This document shows, one piece after another, positions 26,693-33,846 of a DNA stretch of 40,975 bases (position 1 is its first letter; each line of letters opens with the position of its first letter). The notes beneath the pieces are model-generated. The model saw only the letters and a program-made list of their open reading frames with translations. It was not told the DNA's origin and did no database searches. The translations under genes and the position numbers were made by a program. Source of the DNA: Candidatus Moraniibacteriota bacterium (lineage in GTDB: Bacteria; Patescibacteriota; Minisyncoccia; Moranbacterales; GCA-2747515); assembly GCA_947311515.1 (NCBI GenBank), contig CAMZLB010000017.1, positions 1 to 40,975 of the forward strand. Reading direction: 5' to 3'.

Positions 26693-27872
26693 TACGATAT
26701 CTATTTTGATTATATATCTCTGTGCTATTTCATTATCATTAGAATTTATTAGATTGGACCTTGGATATTTCACGGTTAGTATTACCTCAATTGCAATGTT
26801 AATATTTAGTGGTATATTAAGTTTTTTACATGGTAGTACAGTTGTTAAAAATATTAATCAAAATAAAATATCAATATCACTATTAATTTTGTTTGATAGT
26901 ATAGTTTTAATAAGTTGTTTTGTAAATCTTAATACACATGCAATCGGTATTATGATTGAATGGTTTATTCTTCCCATTGTTTCATCAGTTATTGTAGTTT
27001 CTACTTTAAGTAAAAAAGAATTTTCTAAAAATATATGGAATGCTATTATACTATATACAGTTAGCATATCAGTTATTTCTTTAGGAAGTGTCTTGAATTT
27101 AGATTTTACGTATGATGGAAGACTGAAATCAATGTGGCATTCACCTAATTATTTAGCAATGATTATTAGTCCAATGATTCCACTTGTGTTGTGGGGTATA
27201 ATCAGTTTAAATGACCGCATGTCACGTTACAGTGGATTATTAATACTTTTAGCTATCTTTGGAATTTTATTTGCTACACAGTCTATTTTTGGCGTTGTTA
27301 GTGTTTTTGTTGGGTTGTTTTTATTAGCCCCTTTTATTATTTCAATTAAACACATAAAAGAACATAAAAAAATATTTATAGTTATAAGTATTATTCTAAC
27401 ATTAGGATTATCTCTCTTATTGGTTAGTAGAGGAAGTGTGTTTATAACAAATATTGAAAGATCATCACTAATGTCTAGAGTTAATATTTGGAATGTCACG
27501 AAAGATTTAATTGGCAGTGAGTCACTAAAAGGTTACGGTTTAGACACATTTCAAGATAAATATTTAGAAAAACAAGAATTTTATGAGCCTTATCTAGAGT
27601 GGGCAGTACCTTCTGCACATAATACTTATCTAATGCTATGGTTTTCAGGTGGCTTTTTTATGTTATTTGTATTTTTAGTTATTTATTTTTTTGCAATTTT
27701 CAATCTTATAAAAAGATATTTGCTACTAAGAGATAAAAAACTTATATTAATTTTAGTGTCTATTTTAATTATTGGTATACATGGACTCGTAGACACAACA
27801 ATATTTGGCATAACTATTTCTCATATATTTTGGTTATTGGTGATTGGTGCAGTCATATCTAAAAATAAATAA
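26661..27872 (+). CDS. Second O-antigen ligase/polymerase-like membrane protein
   Basis: The protein has 403 aa from ATG 26661; an upstream TTG at 26649 and an ATG at 26670 are alternatives. It has about ten membrane helices. The signature KGYGLDTF followed by SAHNTYLMLWFSGGFFML places it in the same Wzy_C family as its neighbour, but the two are diverged. It overlaps that gene by 32 bp. Having two suggests one polymerase and one ligase. A terminator follows immediately. Confidence 0.82.
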   Translation: MNKMKLIFQNNTISILIIYLCAISLSLEFIRLDLGYFTVSITSIAMLIFSGILSFLHGSTVVKNINQNKISISLLILFDSIVLISCFVNLNTHAIGIMIEWFILPIVSSVIVVSTLSKKEFSKNIWNAIILYTVSISVISLGSVLNLDFTYDGRLKSMWHSPNYLAMIISPMIPLVLWGIISLNDRMSRYSGLLILLAIFGILFATQSIFGVVSVFVGLFLLAPFIISIKHIKEHKKIFIVISIILTLGLSLLLVSRGSVFITNIERSSLMSRVNIWNVTKDLIGSESLKGYGLDTFQDKYLEKQEFYEPYLEWAVPSAHNTYLMLWFSGGFFMLFVFLVIYFFAIFNLIKRYLLLRDKKLILILVSILIIGIHGLVDTTIFGITISHIFWLLVIGAVISKNK

Positions 27873-27897
27873 AACTTCTCTTAAATGGAGAAGTTTT
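27871..27897 (+). terminator. Terminator of the glycan locus
   Basis: AAAACTTCTC (27871-27880), TTAAATG loop, GAGAAGTTTT (27888-27897): a perfect 10-bp stem with T-rich 3' arm, at the stop codon of the last gene. Confidence 0.85.
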
Positions 27898-27991
27898 ACA
27901 ATTATATTATTTTAGATAGTTTAATAAATTCTAATCAAATATTATTATAATCCATAACTATAAAAGTATAATAAATTCCTTTGTCTAGTAT

Positions 27992-29077
27992 CTATAACTT
28001 GTTTTGATCTAAACACATTTTTTGATAGGCTTGAACTTTTTTTACATAATCTCGTGTCTCCTTAAAGCCTTCATTATCTATGTGACATTGCCAAACAGGT
28101 AATCCAGGACAGTCACTAGACTTTGCAAAAGGACCTTTTTTTCCAGATTTACTCTTTGTTCCTGCTCCAGCATTATAAGAAGCAATTAAGTCATCATTTC
28201 CAGTATCGTAGTGATATGGACCAACTGTTATCATAGTTCCTGATTGCATATTGGATGAGCCTATAGACGCATGGTCAAAAGTATAATTACGTAGTATTCT
28301 TCCATTGCTATTCATGAATCTTGCAGCTATCTCAATACTTTTTTTAGGATTACTTTTTAAAGCTGCACAGGTTCCTAGTCCATATTTAGATCCAGTACTT
28401 GGTAAAAATTGCATCATTCCACATGCTCCAACACCACTTTCAGCATTCGGGTTGCATCCTGACTCTTGAGTTCCTATTGCATAAAGTAAACATCCAAAAT
28501 TTTTATCTCCACTACTAGCGCTATTAAAGTCACTCTTGTAGTTATCACAGCCAGTAGGTAGGTTTACTGGAGCTGGATCAGATTCAGTTTGAATTCCTCC
28601 CCCATCTTCTCCAATTTTTTCTCTTCCGTTAGCAGATGAAAAATAACCATCAATATTACTAGGAGCTTGTCCTAGTAATCTAGAAGGACCCAATGGATTA
28701 AAAATCATAATATCAGGATTGATTGTTAAAAATAAAATTCCAACAAAGAATGATACAATAAGTCCAATTAAAGCATTCCAGATAATTTCCTTTGCATGAC
28801 CAGATCTTGATTGGTTACCGGCACTTATAATATAAAGGTAACCACCAATAGTAATCATAACTAGGGAAGCTATTGCGACTGAAGCTATGGCAAATTTAAA
28901 AATTCCTAAGAGATATTTTGAAAATGTAACATTTTCACTTCCAGCATTTCCAATAAATGGGATAGATTCCATGAGTTTATATTTTTCAACCGCAAACGTT
29001 GTTGATGGAATCATTAGTATTAGAAGTAATAATAGGATAGGTAAAATTAGTTTTTTTATATTTATTTTATAAGTCAT
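27992..29077 (-). CDS. VirB2-like pilin domain fused to a lytic transglycosylase
   Basis: The protein has 361 aa. A signal peptide (~1-29) is followed by a T4SS-pilin-like domain (~50-122) with two membrane helices around ITIGGYLYIISAGNQS and AKEIIWNALIGLIV. A 50-aa linker follows, then an SLT domain (~177-360). Its catalytic Glu205 lies in GTQESGC; GACGMMQFLPST and LIASYNAGAGT are the usual companion motifs. It should cleave glycan strands of peptidoglycan while held in the membrane by the pilin part, like a VirB1 made membrane-bound. It starts 4 bp after the DUF2272 fusion gene and ends the minus-strand run. Part of its DNA (28710-28916) is nearly identical to the neighbour. Confidence 0.85.
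   Translation of the reverse strand: MTYKINIKKLILPILLLLLILMIPSTTFAVEKYKLMESIPFIGNAGSENVTFSKYLLGIFKFAIASVAIASLVMITIGGYLYIISAGNQSRSGHAKEIIWNALIGLIVSFFVGILFLTINPDIMIFNPLGPSRLLGQAPSNIDGYFSSANGREKIGEDGGGIQTESDPAPVNLPTGCDNYKSDFNSASSGDKNFGCLLYAIGTQESGCNPNAESGVGACGMMQFLPSTGSKYGLGTCAALKSNPKKSIEIAARFMNSNGRILRNYTFDHASIGSSNMQSGTMITVGPYHYDTGNDDLIASYNAGAGTKSKSGKKGPFAKSSDCPGLPVWQCHIDNEGFKETRDYVKKVQAYQKMCLDQNKL
28710..28916. repeat. 207-bp near-identical repeat, copy 1 (in SLT fusion gene)
   Basis: It matches 29686-29892 at a constant offset of 976 bp with about three mismatches in 207, all silent. It encodes the two membrane helices of the pilin domain. Flanking sequence is only moderately similar. Confidence 0.9.
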
Positions 29078-29081
29078 ATGT

Positions 29082-30035
29082 TTATTTTGATAATATTGCT
29101 ATTAATTTACTGCTTTGTAACTTTCCATCTTTTAGTATAAAAGTTTTTAGTTTAACTGAATTACCTACATTTCCACCAATTGTTGTAACTTTATTTCCAT
29201 GTATACTATGAACTATATCACAGTGACTTTTGTAATTAGTATTAGAATTAAACTGTCCGCCAGATCTACTTCCACAAATTAAATCTCCAACTTGAGGCGT
29301 GTATTCAGAAGGTTTATGAAATGTCCATCCATTTCTATTATGATAAGCATCATTTATATATTTCCAGTGTCCTGCTGCACTAAGACCTGTAACATGAGAT
29401 ATAAAAGCAGCGCTCCAAGGGACTTTTTTGCAATTTTGTAATGGCAATCCAGCACTAGCCCAGTAAGCTGTAAGTCTTGCTTTCATTGCAGGATCACATT
29501 CTTTTTTAGCACCTCTTCCCCAAAATATGTATTCATACATTGCTTTGTTAGCCATGGCATTTCCAGATAAACCTAAGGGTGTACCTACTGGCGATGTTTT
29601 TCCACCGATTGAATTTGAGATAGATTCCCCACTTCCTATGCTATGTCCCATTATTTTAGTTGCGATTTTTGGAGAAAAGCTTAATATATCAGGATTGATT
29701 GTTAAAAATAAAATCCCAACAAAGAATGATACAATAAGTCCAATTAAAGCATTCCAGATAATTTCCTTTGCATGACCAGATCTTGATTGGTTACCGGCAC
29801 TTATAATATAGAGGTAACCACCAATAGTAATCATAACTAGGGAAGCTATTGCGACTGAAGCTATGGCAAATTTAAAAATTCCTAAAAGATATGTGGAAAA
29901 GTTAATATCCGATGAGCCTTGGGTTCCTATAAAGGGTATACTTTCAAGTAATTTATATTTTTCATTTACTGCAAGTGTTATGGAGGGCATTAGTATTATT
30001 AAAGATATAGATAAGAATACAATTGTTTTTTTCAT
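29082..30035 (-). CDS. VirB2-like pilin domain fused to a DUF2272-type peptidase
   Basis: The protein has 317 aa. The signal peptide (~1-22) and T4SS-pilin-like domain (~47-118) match those of the SLT fusion, with the membrane part identical in amino acids. The C-terminal domain (~165-317) resembles DUF2272 of the NlpC/P60-CHAP superfamily: VPWSAAFISHV (205-215), GDLICGS (250-256), HCDIVHSI (271-278) and TTIGGNVGNSV (284-294). Serine stands where CHAP enzymes carry the nucleophile Cys, so catalysis needs testing. It would act on peptide crosslinks or bind wall. It lies 5 bp after the propeller gene and 4 bp before the SLT fusion, so the two hydrolases are made together. Confidence 0.75.
   Translation of the reverse strand: MKKTIVFLSISLIILMPSITLAVNEKYKLLESIPFIGTQGSSDINFSTYLLGIFKFAIASVAIASLVMITIGGYLYIISAGNQSRSGHAKEIIWNALIGLIVSFFVGILFLTINPDILSFSPKIATKIMGHSIGSGESISNSIGGKTSPVGTPLGLSGNAMANKAMYEYIFWGRGAKKECDPAMKARLTAYWASAGLPLQNCKKVPWSAAFISHVTGLSAAGHWKYINDAYHNRNGWTFHKPSEYTPQVGDLICGSRSGGQFNSNTNYKSHCDIVHSIHGNKVTTIGGNVGNSVKLKTFILKDGKLQSSKLIAILSK
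29686..29892. repeat. 207-bp near-identical repeat, copy 2 (in DUF2272 fusion gene)
   Basis: Partner of 28710-28916; differences are at three positions near 29715, 29810 and 29886. Same coding role and frame. Confidence 0.9.
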
Positions 30036-30040
30036 AATAG

Positions 30041-31192
30041 TTATTTTGTGAGTTTTAATCTATATAATAAATTATTTATATTGTTTATAAAAAATAGAGA
30101 ATCTTCATTTTCTGAAATAAATAAATTTTTAGCATCTATGTTCTCTGTTAAATTTTCTAAATCTATTAGTCTAGTTTTTTCACCGTTTATATCTACTTTC
30201 CAAAAAGTATCTTTAGTTTTAAATTTATTATTAATGTAATCATTTGGCATAATACTATTTTCTGGAATATTGGTGGGGTGTGCATAGTATATGGTTTTAC
30301 TGTCTTTACTCCAGACAGATTTTTGAATTAATGTAGGAGCTAGTAAATTTTTGTACTCACCTCCATTATTGTTCATAATGCCAAGTGAAATATTAGAGGC
30401 ACCTTTACTTTTTGAAGAGCCTACCAGTATATATTTTCCATTTGGAGAATATAAATAATCAGCTCCATACAATCCCTCATGAATTAAAGTAGGTTTATTA
30501 GGAGAAATTATATTCACAGTTTGTAACTTTGATTGAATAAAGCTATCTCCAGCTTGCCAATAAGCCATATTAGATGAATTTGGAACTTGCATAAATGAAG
30601 CATGCCTAAATGGAACATTTATTATTTCCTTCCAATTTTCACCATTTTGTTTTGAAATATTAATGGATCTCGAGTCGGTCTTATTGTCGAAATATTTGTA
30701 TAAAATCTTATTATTTATATTACTCCAACTAGCATAATCTATTGATGAGTTAAGTTTGTGAGTTATACTTGTTTTTGAAGAATAAGTATATAAACCATCA
30801 ATAGCATATATTATGAGATCATTATTATCAGGTGACCAAATTACTTTTTGTAAATTGGGAATATTTAATTTAAATAACTGTTTTTGATTAGTTCCTCTCG
30901 GGGTCATGGTCATAACCGTGCCATTTTCTGTAACATATCGAATTAGATTTGCAGAAATATCCATATCTGCAGAAAGAACACCTATGTCTGAAATGTTAAA
31001 TAAAGAAGGTCGTAAATTTGTAGAGGCACTATTTAATTCAGTAGTGTCATTTTTTTTGTTATCTGCATCAGAAATATCTGAATGTGATTGATTTTTATCA
31101 GGTAATTTTGTTTTTATGATAATCGTATAGGTTCCCCATGAAATCAATACTATCAATAACAAAATTAGTGAGATAATAAATATCTTTTTCAT
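30041..31192 (-). CDS. Membrane-anchored TolB-like beta-propeller protein
   Basis: The 383-aa protein has one N-terminal membrane helix (~4-26) and a polar linker. The rest is a beta-propeller with repeated blades of the TolB/WD40-like kind: KVIWSPDNNDLIIYA, YASWSNINNKILYK, YLYSPNGKYILVG and SVWSKDSKTIYYA. It should face the outside and serve as a binding scaffold; no catalytic residues are evident. It precedes the two pilin-hydrolase genes by 5 bp and is preceded by a terminator, so it starts a three-gene unit. Confidence 0.75.
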   Translation of the reverse strand: MKKIFIISLILLLIVLISWGTYTIIIKTKLPDKNQSHSDISDADNKKNDTTELNSASTNLRPSLFNISDIGVLSADMDISANLIRYVTENGTVMTMTPRGTNQKQLFKLNIPNLQKVIWSPDNNDLIIYAIDGLYTYSSKTSITHKLNSSIDYASWSNINNKILYKYFDNKTDSRSINISKQNGENWKEIINVPFRHASFMQVPNSSNMAYWQAGDSFIQSKLQTVNIISPNKPTLIHEGLYGADYLYSPNGKYILVGSSKSKGASNISLGIMNNNGGEYKNLLAPTLIQKSVWSKDSKTIYYAHPTNIPENSIMPNDYINNKFKTKDTFWKVDINGEKTRLIDLENLTENIDAKNLFISENEDSLFFINNINNLLYRLKLTK

Positions 31193-31270
31193 TTTATTTT
31201 TGTTTATTCTAATATCATTTATTTATAAGTATATAATATATTTTTAATATACGCCATAGATAAATAAGAT

Positions 31271-31300
31271 AAAAAACTAGTATTAAGTTACTAGTTTTTT
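31271..31300 (-). terminator. Terminator between the surface protein and the propeller operon
   Basis: AAAAAACTAGTA (31271-31282), six-base loop, TACTAGTTTTTT (31289-31300): a perfect 12-bp stem ending in T6 on either strand. It serves the minus-strand gene ending at 31324. Confidence 0.88.
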
Positions 31301-31323
31301 ATAAAATCTTTTTTTACTAAGTA

Positions 31324-32640
31324 TTAAAAAGTTAATCTTGAATCAGTAGGAACATAAAATGCAGGTGCTCCATCTGTAAATTCAAACTCAGGCCATTTAG
31401 CTAATACATCAGCTTTATAAGTAGTATAAAGTTGCATTTTAGTTTTTGTATTGTATAAACGATATATAGGAGTTGTACCATCATCTACAAGACTTGCATA
31501 AAATATTGGTTCATCGTCTGTAAATTCAAAATCACCCCATTTATTTAGAACATGATCTCTATCTGCTTCTCCTCTAGTGTACAGATGTGTACCTGTTTTT
31601 CTATTGTATAACCTGTAAATTGGTGTTTTACCATTATCAGTTACAGAAGCATAAAAAGAAGGAAAATTATCTGTAAATTCAAACTCAGACCATTTTGTTA
31701 AAATTTTTGTTCGTTCTTCTGCGCCTCTTACGTATAAATGAGTACCTGTCTGAGTGTTATATAATCGATATATTGGTAAATAGATATCATCTATATCTGT
31801 TACATAAACAAACACAATTTGACTATCTTCTAATAACCCGTCAGACGCAGTAACGCGGACTTCATAGATATTGTCCAGGTTAGAATCTTTAGGATTTTCA
31901 AAATCTTTAACTTCTAAAAAAAATAATTCACCAGTTACAGTATTTATCTCAAATTGAGCCATATCAGGTCCACCAGATAGACTAAAAATTATAGTATCAC
32001 CATTTGAATCCTCAGCTTCTATTGTACTAACTATAGTTTGGTTTTCATCAACATTTACGGAAGCAGTTGTGCAAGCCCCACAAGAATATCGTAATTTTCC
32101 TACGGAGTGTCCAGTTATGATAGGAGTACTAGTTGCAACTACTGTACCAGAACTGCCTTCATTATTTACTTCATTACTTATGCTTAGGCTATTTCCATTT
32201 TCATCTGATAGCTCAGTAGTTGTCAGATTTAAGTTCACAGAACCTTCAGCTAAACTGTGAACATGTATCGTAACTAGATGAACGTCATTGCCATTGGCGT
32301 GATTTGAGGTTGCTATACCTGCAAATCTATAATGTCCAGCTGCAAGATCATTTGCATTTGACATTATTGTATAATTAGTTGTATCAGCTCCATTATCTAA
32401 CCCATTATTTCCAAGAGCTGTATCTACTGTTACTTTTGTAGGATCGAAATCAAAATACATATTAAAAGCACCAATATTTTTACCTCCTGTATCCATGTGA
32501 ACTTTTATGTCAAAACCTGTATCTACAGTTGAATTGAAATTTGTGGGTGTAATCCACGTATCACCCTCTGCTGCGTAAGACACACTTGTCAGGGTAGTCA
32601 TTACTAAAAAGGCAATTATTATTATAAATATTTTTTTCAT
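31324..32640 (-). CDS. Secreted cohesin/cadherin/DUF5648 repeat surface protein
   Basis: The 438-aa protein has a signal peptide (~1-24), then a cohesin-like domain (~28-170; GAFNMYFDFDPTKVTV), a cadherin-like domain (~195-285; INTVTGELFF, YEVRVTASDG), and three tandem units of ~51 aa at 289-333, 340-384 and 391-430. Each unit begins IYRLYN and contains a THLY core and EFEFTD, as in DUF5648 repeats. Cohesin domains bind dockerins and cadherin repeats bind calcium; together they suggest an adhesin or matrix protein. No sorting signal or C-terminal membrane helix is present. It lies inside the secretion cluster but is separately terminated and may have its own promoter. Confidence 0.75.
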   Translation of the reverse strand: MKKIFIIIIAFLVMTTLTSVSYAAEGDTWITPTNFNSTVDTGFDIKVHMDTGGKNIGAFNMYFDFDPTKVTVDTALGNNGLDNGADTTNYTIMSNANDLAAGHYRFAGIATSNHANGNDVHLVTIHVHSLAEGSVNLNLTTTELSDENGNSLSISNEVNNEGSSGTVVATSTPIITGHSVGKLRYSCGACTTASVNVDENQTIVSTIEAEDSNGDTIIFSLSGGPDMAQFEINTVTGELFFLEVKDFENPKDSNLDNIYEVRVTASDGLLEDSQIVFVYVTDIDDIYLPIYRLYNTQTGTHLYVRGAEERTKILTKWSEFEFTDNFPSFYASVTDNGKTPIYRLYNRKTGTHLYTRGEADRDHVLNKWGDFEFTDDEPIFYASLVDDGTTPIYRLYNTKTKMQLYTTYKADVLAKWPEFEFTDGAPAFYVPTDSRLTF

Positions 32641-33378
32641 ATTTATTTATTTATTTATTACTTATGCTTGTATTATAACACATTAAATTTTAAATGTCTT
32701 GTATATATTCAAGGAAATAATATGACACCGATCTCCCTATACAGAAGTAAGTCCTCCAAAGCGTTTATGTGGACGTGTTATTGAGTAAATAGTTAACTTT
32801 GATTATCTTTTATCTATGACTTTACTAAAATAGTCTAGTACACTTAGGAAAAAGTCTTCTAAATAATCCATTACTATTTTATTATCTCTTGTATAGGAAT
32901 TATACGTATGTGTATAGTATACCAAAAGATCAAGTATATATTGCACATATTCAAATTAACATTTTTACTATTGTTATCACAATGAATATTTTTAAATATT
33001 TCTCGGCATGCTATTTAATTTTTTAATAAGAATAGTGTCTACAAATATAGCTATTTTATTAGTGGTTTTTTCAAAAAATATTATATCACTCTTCTTGTCA
33101 TTTATACTTTTAATATATACTACTAAATTATCTTAAAACTATTAAATATCAATAGGGATATAAATAACTTATATATAAAAATAAAGTTTAATAATTGGCA
33201 TTATATATATTCTATAATCTTTACAAGATACGTAAAGAATTAATATAAATAATTGTTTTGTATAGGTATGGTGAAAAATAGATAAATAATAGTAAGAGAG
33301 CTTGAAATATTTAAAAAAAACAAAAATCACCTATGACTATTAGGCTCATTGGTTTATCTAGGAACTTTGAGAGATCTC
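32641..33378. other. 738-bp region without an intact gene
   Basis: The largest gap in the window, very AT-rich. It contains the transposase remnant at 32737-32922 and presumably the promoter of the surface-protein gene. From about 32940 to 33330 I see no coding signal or RNA gene. A 16-bp perfect palindrome TTGAGAGATCTCTCAA (33367-33382) overlaps the stop codon of the pilin gene. Confidence 0.5.
32737..32922 (-). pseudogene. Transposase remnant (DDE integrase C-terminus)
   Basis: In one minus-strand frame, interrupted by an in-frame TAA, about 60 codons end in TRPHKRFGGLTSV followed by a stop. The pattern RPH-x3-GGLT/S is typical of the end of IS3/IS481-type DDE transposases, and the preceding segment (YYTHTYNSYT, then DYLEDFFLS) is in the place of the catalytic-Glu helix but has no clear match. 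The rest of the element and its terminal repeats are not recognisable. It is probably an old insertion. Confidence 0.4.
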
Positions 33379-33810
33379 TCAAGGGTTGTTTTTTAGGACT
33401 CCTGTTTTTTCATAACCAGTACCTTTCATTTTTTCTGGAAATAAGGGCTTAAATGTCATAATATCTGAGTTTATTGTATAAAATAGTACACCAACAAACA
33501 TTACAACAACTAAGCCTAAAATAGCATTCCAAATAATTTCCTTTGCTCGTCCAGATTGTGCTTGATTTCCAGCACTAATTATATAATAGTATCCTCCAAT
33601 AGTAATCATGAGTAGAGCTACTATTGCTATTGAGGCAATTGCAAATTTAAATACTCCACTTAGATATTTTGGTAATTGGGTAGTTTCATCAGAGATAAAA
33701 GGAAGTGGTTCTATTAGTTTATATTTAAGACTAGTATTAGCAAAAACTAAAGTTGGTATTGATAGATTTGCACAAATTATAATTATTAAGATAAATAGAC
33801 TTTTTTTCAT
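33379..33810 (-). CDS. VirB2-like type IV secretion pilin
   Basis: The 143-aa protein has a signal peptide (~1-24), a short extracellular start (YKLIEPLPFI), and two membrane helices (LMITIGGYYYIISAGNQ and AKEIIWNAILGLVV). It is the stand-alone version of the domain found in both hydrolase fusions, with clear similarity but more divergence. The pattern matches the T4SS pilin family common in CPR genomes (VirB2/TrbC-like). It lies 36 bp after the 950-aa gene and ends in TGA. It is likely the fibre or channel subunit of the apparatus. Confidence 0.8.
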   Translation of the reverse strand: MKKSLFILIIIICANLSIPTLVFANTSLKYKLIEPLPFISDETTQLPKYLSGVFKFAIASIAIVALLMITIGGYYYIISAGNQAQSGRAKEIIWNAILGLVVVMFVGVLFYTINSDIMTFKPLFPEKMKGTGYEKTGVLKNNP

Positions 33811-33846
33811 AGTGAGCTTTGCATTATTTAAAAATGATGCTACAAA

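Noticed and set aside
33379-33381. TGA recoded as glycine, as in some CPR groups
   Set aside because: TGA works as stop here, at 15322-15324 and at 36696-36698, where it overlaps the next start codon; no gene needs read-through.
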